From: Nitrospirota bacterium
GTDB taxonomy: Bacteria > NPL-UPA2 > JAGMAN01
Assembly: GCA_030605915.1 (NCBI GenBank)
Contig: JAUWHM010000121.1
Span: 1-15,365, forward strand
DNA: 15,365 nt
Reading direction: 5' to 3'
In this document: one piece after another, positions 13,683 through 15,365 of the stretch
How the letters are laid out: each line of letters opens with the position of its first letter
How positions within the stretch are numbered: position 1 is the stretch's first letter
Position numbers and translations under genes: made by a program
The notes under the pieces: generated by a model
What the model saw: the letters and a program-made list of their open reading frames with translations, nothing else
What the model was told of the DNA's origin: nothing
The model's database searches: none

Positions 13683-15365
13683 GTGGATAAGAAGTTGGAT
13701 ATGTCCCAGTTTCTGAGCACCTTCGGGGATGAGACCAAGGAGCATCTGCAGAAATTAAATCAAGGGCTGCTCTCCCTGGAGAAAGAGCCAGAGAATGAAG
13801 AGCTCGTTAATGAGATGTTCCGGGAGGCCCATACCATAAAGGGAGGAGCTCGCATGCTGGGCCTTGGCCCTATCCAGGAGTTAGCTCACCGCCTGGAAGA
13901 TGTCTTGGGCGAGGTTCGGGAGAAGAGACTGAGAATAGATTCTCGATTAAGTGACCTTCTGTTTGAAGGTTTAGATGGAATTGGGATTCTTCTGGAAGCA
14001 GCCCTCAGTGGGGACCTCCCCGGCGGCCCCCGGCCGGATTTAAGCGATCTCAGCCGCAGACTTGTTGGCGCGGCGCGCCAGGCCACAAAGGCAGAAGTAG
14101 CAGGGAAAGAGGAAAGGGAGGAAGGGGAAGCAAAAGAGGCAAGACAGAAGGAACAGGAAAAAGAGCTGAAGGCTAAGCCAGAAAAGATAGTTGCCAGGGC
14201 CCCCGGCAGTGAGGAAACCATCCGGGTCTCTCTGGATAAGTTGGACAGACTTCTTCACTTGGTGGGGGAGGTCTTCACAAGTAAGGGCAGATCAGTGGAG
14301 AGATTGCATAGGCTGAGGCAATTAGCCTCCTTAGCCAAGGAGGCACAAAGAGAGCTTTCCCGCTTCATGGAGAAGCTTCAAAGTATCCCCGAGCTATCTG
14401 AATTGGCTCAGTTTCCCGAAGTCCTTCATAGGCTCTACCGATGCAACAATCTGAGTGAAAGGCTCAGGGATGAGTTGGGAGACTTCTTCACTCGCTTTGA
14501 GGAAGAAGCCCTTCCCGCAAGTTTAACCATCGATGAGCTCCGGGAAAGGGCAATAGAAGTGAGGATGCTCCCAGTGGGCTCGATCTTTGCGAGCTTCCCC
14601 CGCTTGGTGAGAGACCTTTCCAGGGAGCAGGGAAAGGAGATAACCTTTGAGATTAGGGGAGAAGAGACAGAGTTAGACAAGAAGATACTGGAAGGACTCT
14701 CCGACCCCCTCCTACATATAATCCGCAACTGTGTCGACCATGGCCTGGAAAATCCAGAGGAGCGCAAGAGTCTGGGGAAAAAGCCACTGGGTAGAATAAG
14801 ATTAACTGCTTCACAGCGGGGAGGGCAGGTTCTAATCGAGCTCGAGGACGACGGAAGGGGAATAGATGCGCAGATGATTAAGAAGATAGCCCGGGAGAAA
14901 GGGCTCCTCAGCGAGAACGACATAAGGGGACTGAGCGATAAGGAGATATTCTCATTTATCTTTACTCCTGGGTTCAGCACTCGAAAGAGCACTACTCGGC
15001 TATCGGGTCGAGGAGTGGGCCTGGATGTGGTGAAGACCAATATTGAGAGATTAAATGGGGCGATAGACTTGGAGGCAACGGTGGGGAAGGGGACAAAGTT
15101 TACCCTCAAGCTTCCCTTGACCTTAGCTATCACTGAGGTTCTTCTGGTCAAAGTGAGTGGCCAGACCTTGGCCATCCCGGTGGCCTGGGTGGAAGAGGTA
15201 GTTATGGTTCATCCCGAGGAGGTGGAGAGGGTAAATGGAAGGGAAATTATCAGGGCCAGGAAGCACCGGGCTACCCTGGTGAGACTTTCTGATATCCTTA
15301 ATTTGGGGAATGGATCAGCGGAGATGGAAACTTTACCGGTAGTGGTTATGGGACGGGATAACCGT
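13683..15365 (+). CDS. cheA: Chemotaxis-type histidine kinase CheA (3' end outside window)
   Basis: The frame runs open to the window edge, with 561 residues visible. I start it at GTG 13683, behind GAGGT (13674-13678); the preceding gene stops at 13671. The P1 phosphotransfer domain has AHTIKGGARMLG, with the phospho-accepting histidine at residue 50. A strongly charged linker rich in E, K and A (about 133-175) follows with no recognisable P2 CheY-binding domain. The dimerisation region starts IRVSLDKLDRLLHLVGEV (about 180). The ATPase has the N box HIIRNCVDHGLE (N349), the G1 box DDGRGID (389-395), FTPGFST and GRGVGLDVVK (from 442). A P5 CheW-like domain begins near 480 (LAITEVLLVKVSGQTLAIPV) and is cut off. 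The kinase is expected to phosphorylate REC domains, plausibly those encoded just upstream. Absence of P2 resembles WspE-like kinases. Confidence 0.92.
   Translation, partial: MDKKLDMSQFLSTFGDETKEHLQKLNQGLLSLEKEPENEELVNEMFREAHTIKGGARMLGLGPIQELAHRLEDVLGEVREKRLRIDSRLSDLLFEGLDGIGILLEAALSGDLPGGPRPDLSDLSRRLVGAARQATKAEVAGKEEREEGEAKEARQKEQEKELKAKPEKIVARAPGSEETIRVSLDKLDRLLHLVGEVFTSKGRSVERLHRLRQLASLAKEAQRELSRFMEKLQSIPELSELAQFPEVLHRLYRCNNLSERLRDELGDFFTRFEEEALPASLTIDELRERAIEVRMLPVGSIFASFPRLVRDLSREQGKEITFEIRGEETELDKKILEGLSDPLLHIIRNCVDHGLENPEERKSLGKKPLGRIRLTASQRGGQVLIELEDDGRGIDAQMIKKIAREKGLLSENDIRGLSDKEIFSFIFTPGFSTRKSTTRLSGRGVGLDVVKTNIERLNGAIDLEATVGKGTKFTLKLPLTLAITEVLLVKVSGQTLAIPVAWVEEVVMVHPEEVERVNGREIIRARKHRATLVRLSDILNLGNGSAEMETLPVVVMGRDNR

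Noticed and set aside
14435..15175. Antisense open frame of 246 codons opposite cheA
   Set aside because: It mirrors the CheA ATPase coding sequence, and its product is serine-rich without recognisable motifs.

Overview
The window looks like a chromosomal segment of an uncultivated, non-proteobacterial bacterium. The main evidence is the housekeeping run mnmE-rsmG-parA-parB, usual near the replication origin in many bacteria, followed by a same-strand c-di-GMP and chemotaxis cluster. I cannot place the phylum from sequence alone. All credible genes are on the + strand. I found no tRNA, rRNA or CRISPR array.

Layout. (1) 1-589: C-terminal part of an ExeA/GspA-like AAA ATPase, AT-rich and unlike its neighbours. 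(2) 590-1215: mostly non-coding, with two hairpins and the remnant of a BrnT/BrnA-type toxin-antitoxin pair whose halves are fused by a deletion. (3) 1216-5236: mnmE, rsmG, parA, parB. mnmG is not between mnmE and rsmG. MnmE carries an in-frame insertion of about 50 residues encoded by a repeat that recurs near 11.5 kb. A near-consensus parS site lies directly downstream of a perfect sigma-70-type promoter, between rsmG and parA. (4) 5237-8413: accessory block with a truncated dispersed repeat, a frameshifted and truncated membrane-protein gene, and a two-gene restriction-modification module (permuted DNA methyltransferase overlapping an EVE/PUA-like plus PD-(D/E)XK nuclease gene). (5) 8461-15365: signalling cluster with a membrane-anchored PAS/HD-GYP protein, a REC-degenerate GGDEF-EAL protein, a REC-GGDEF protein, a minimal two-helix chemoreceptor-like protein and a CheA kinase cut by the window edge.

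How the genes fit together. MnmE and RsmG modify tRNA and 16S rRNA. ParA, ParB and parS segregate the origin. The signalling genes resemble a Wsp-type circuit: receptor, then CheA without a visible P2 domain, then REC-coupled c-di-GMP enzymes, with two potential phosphodiesterases opposing one potential cyclase. Three short repeat families are scattered through the segment. They sit inside genes (mnmE, parB), at gene ends (the ParA tail and the REC-EAL tail) and directly after stop codons (parB, HD-GYP), which suggests small palindromic or repeat elements have moved through this genome.
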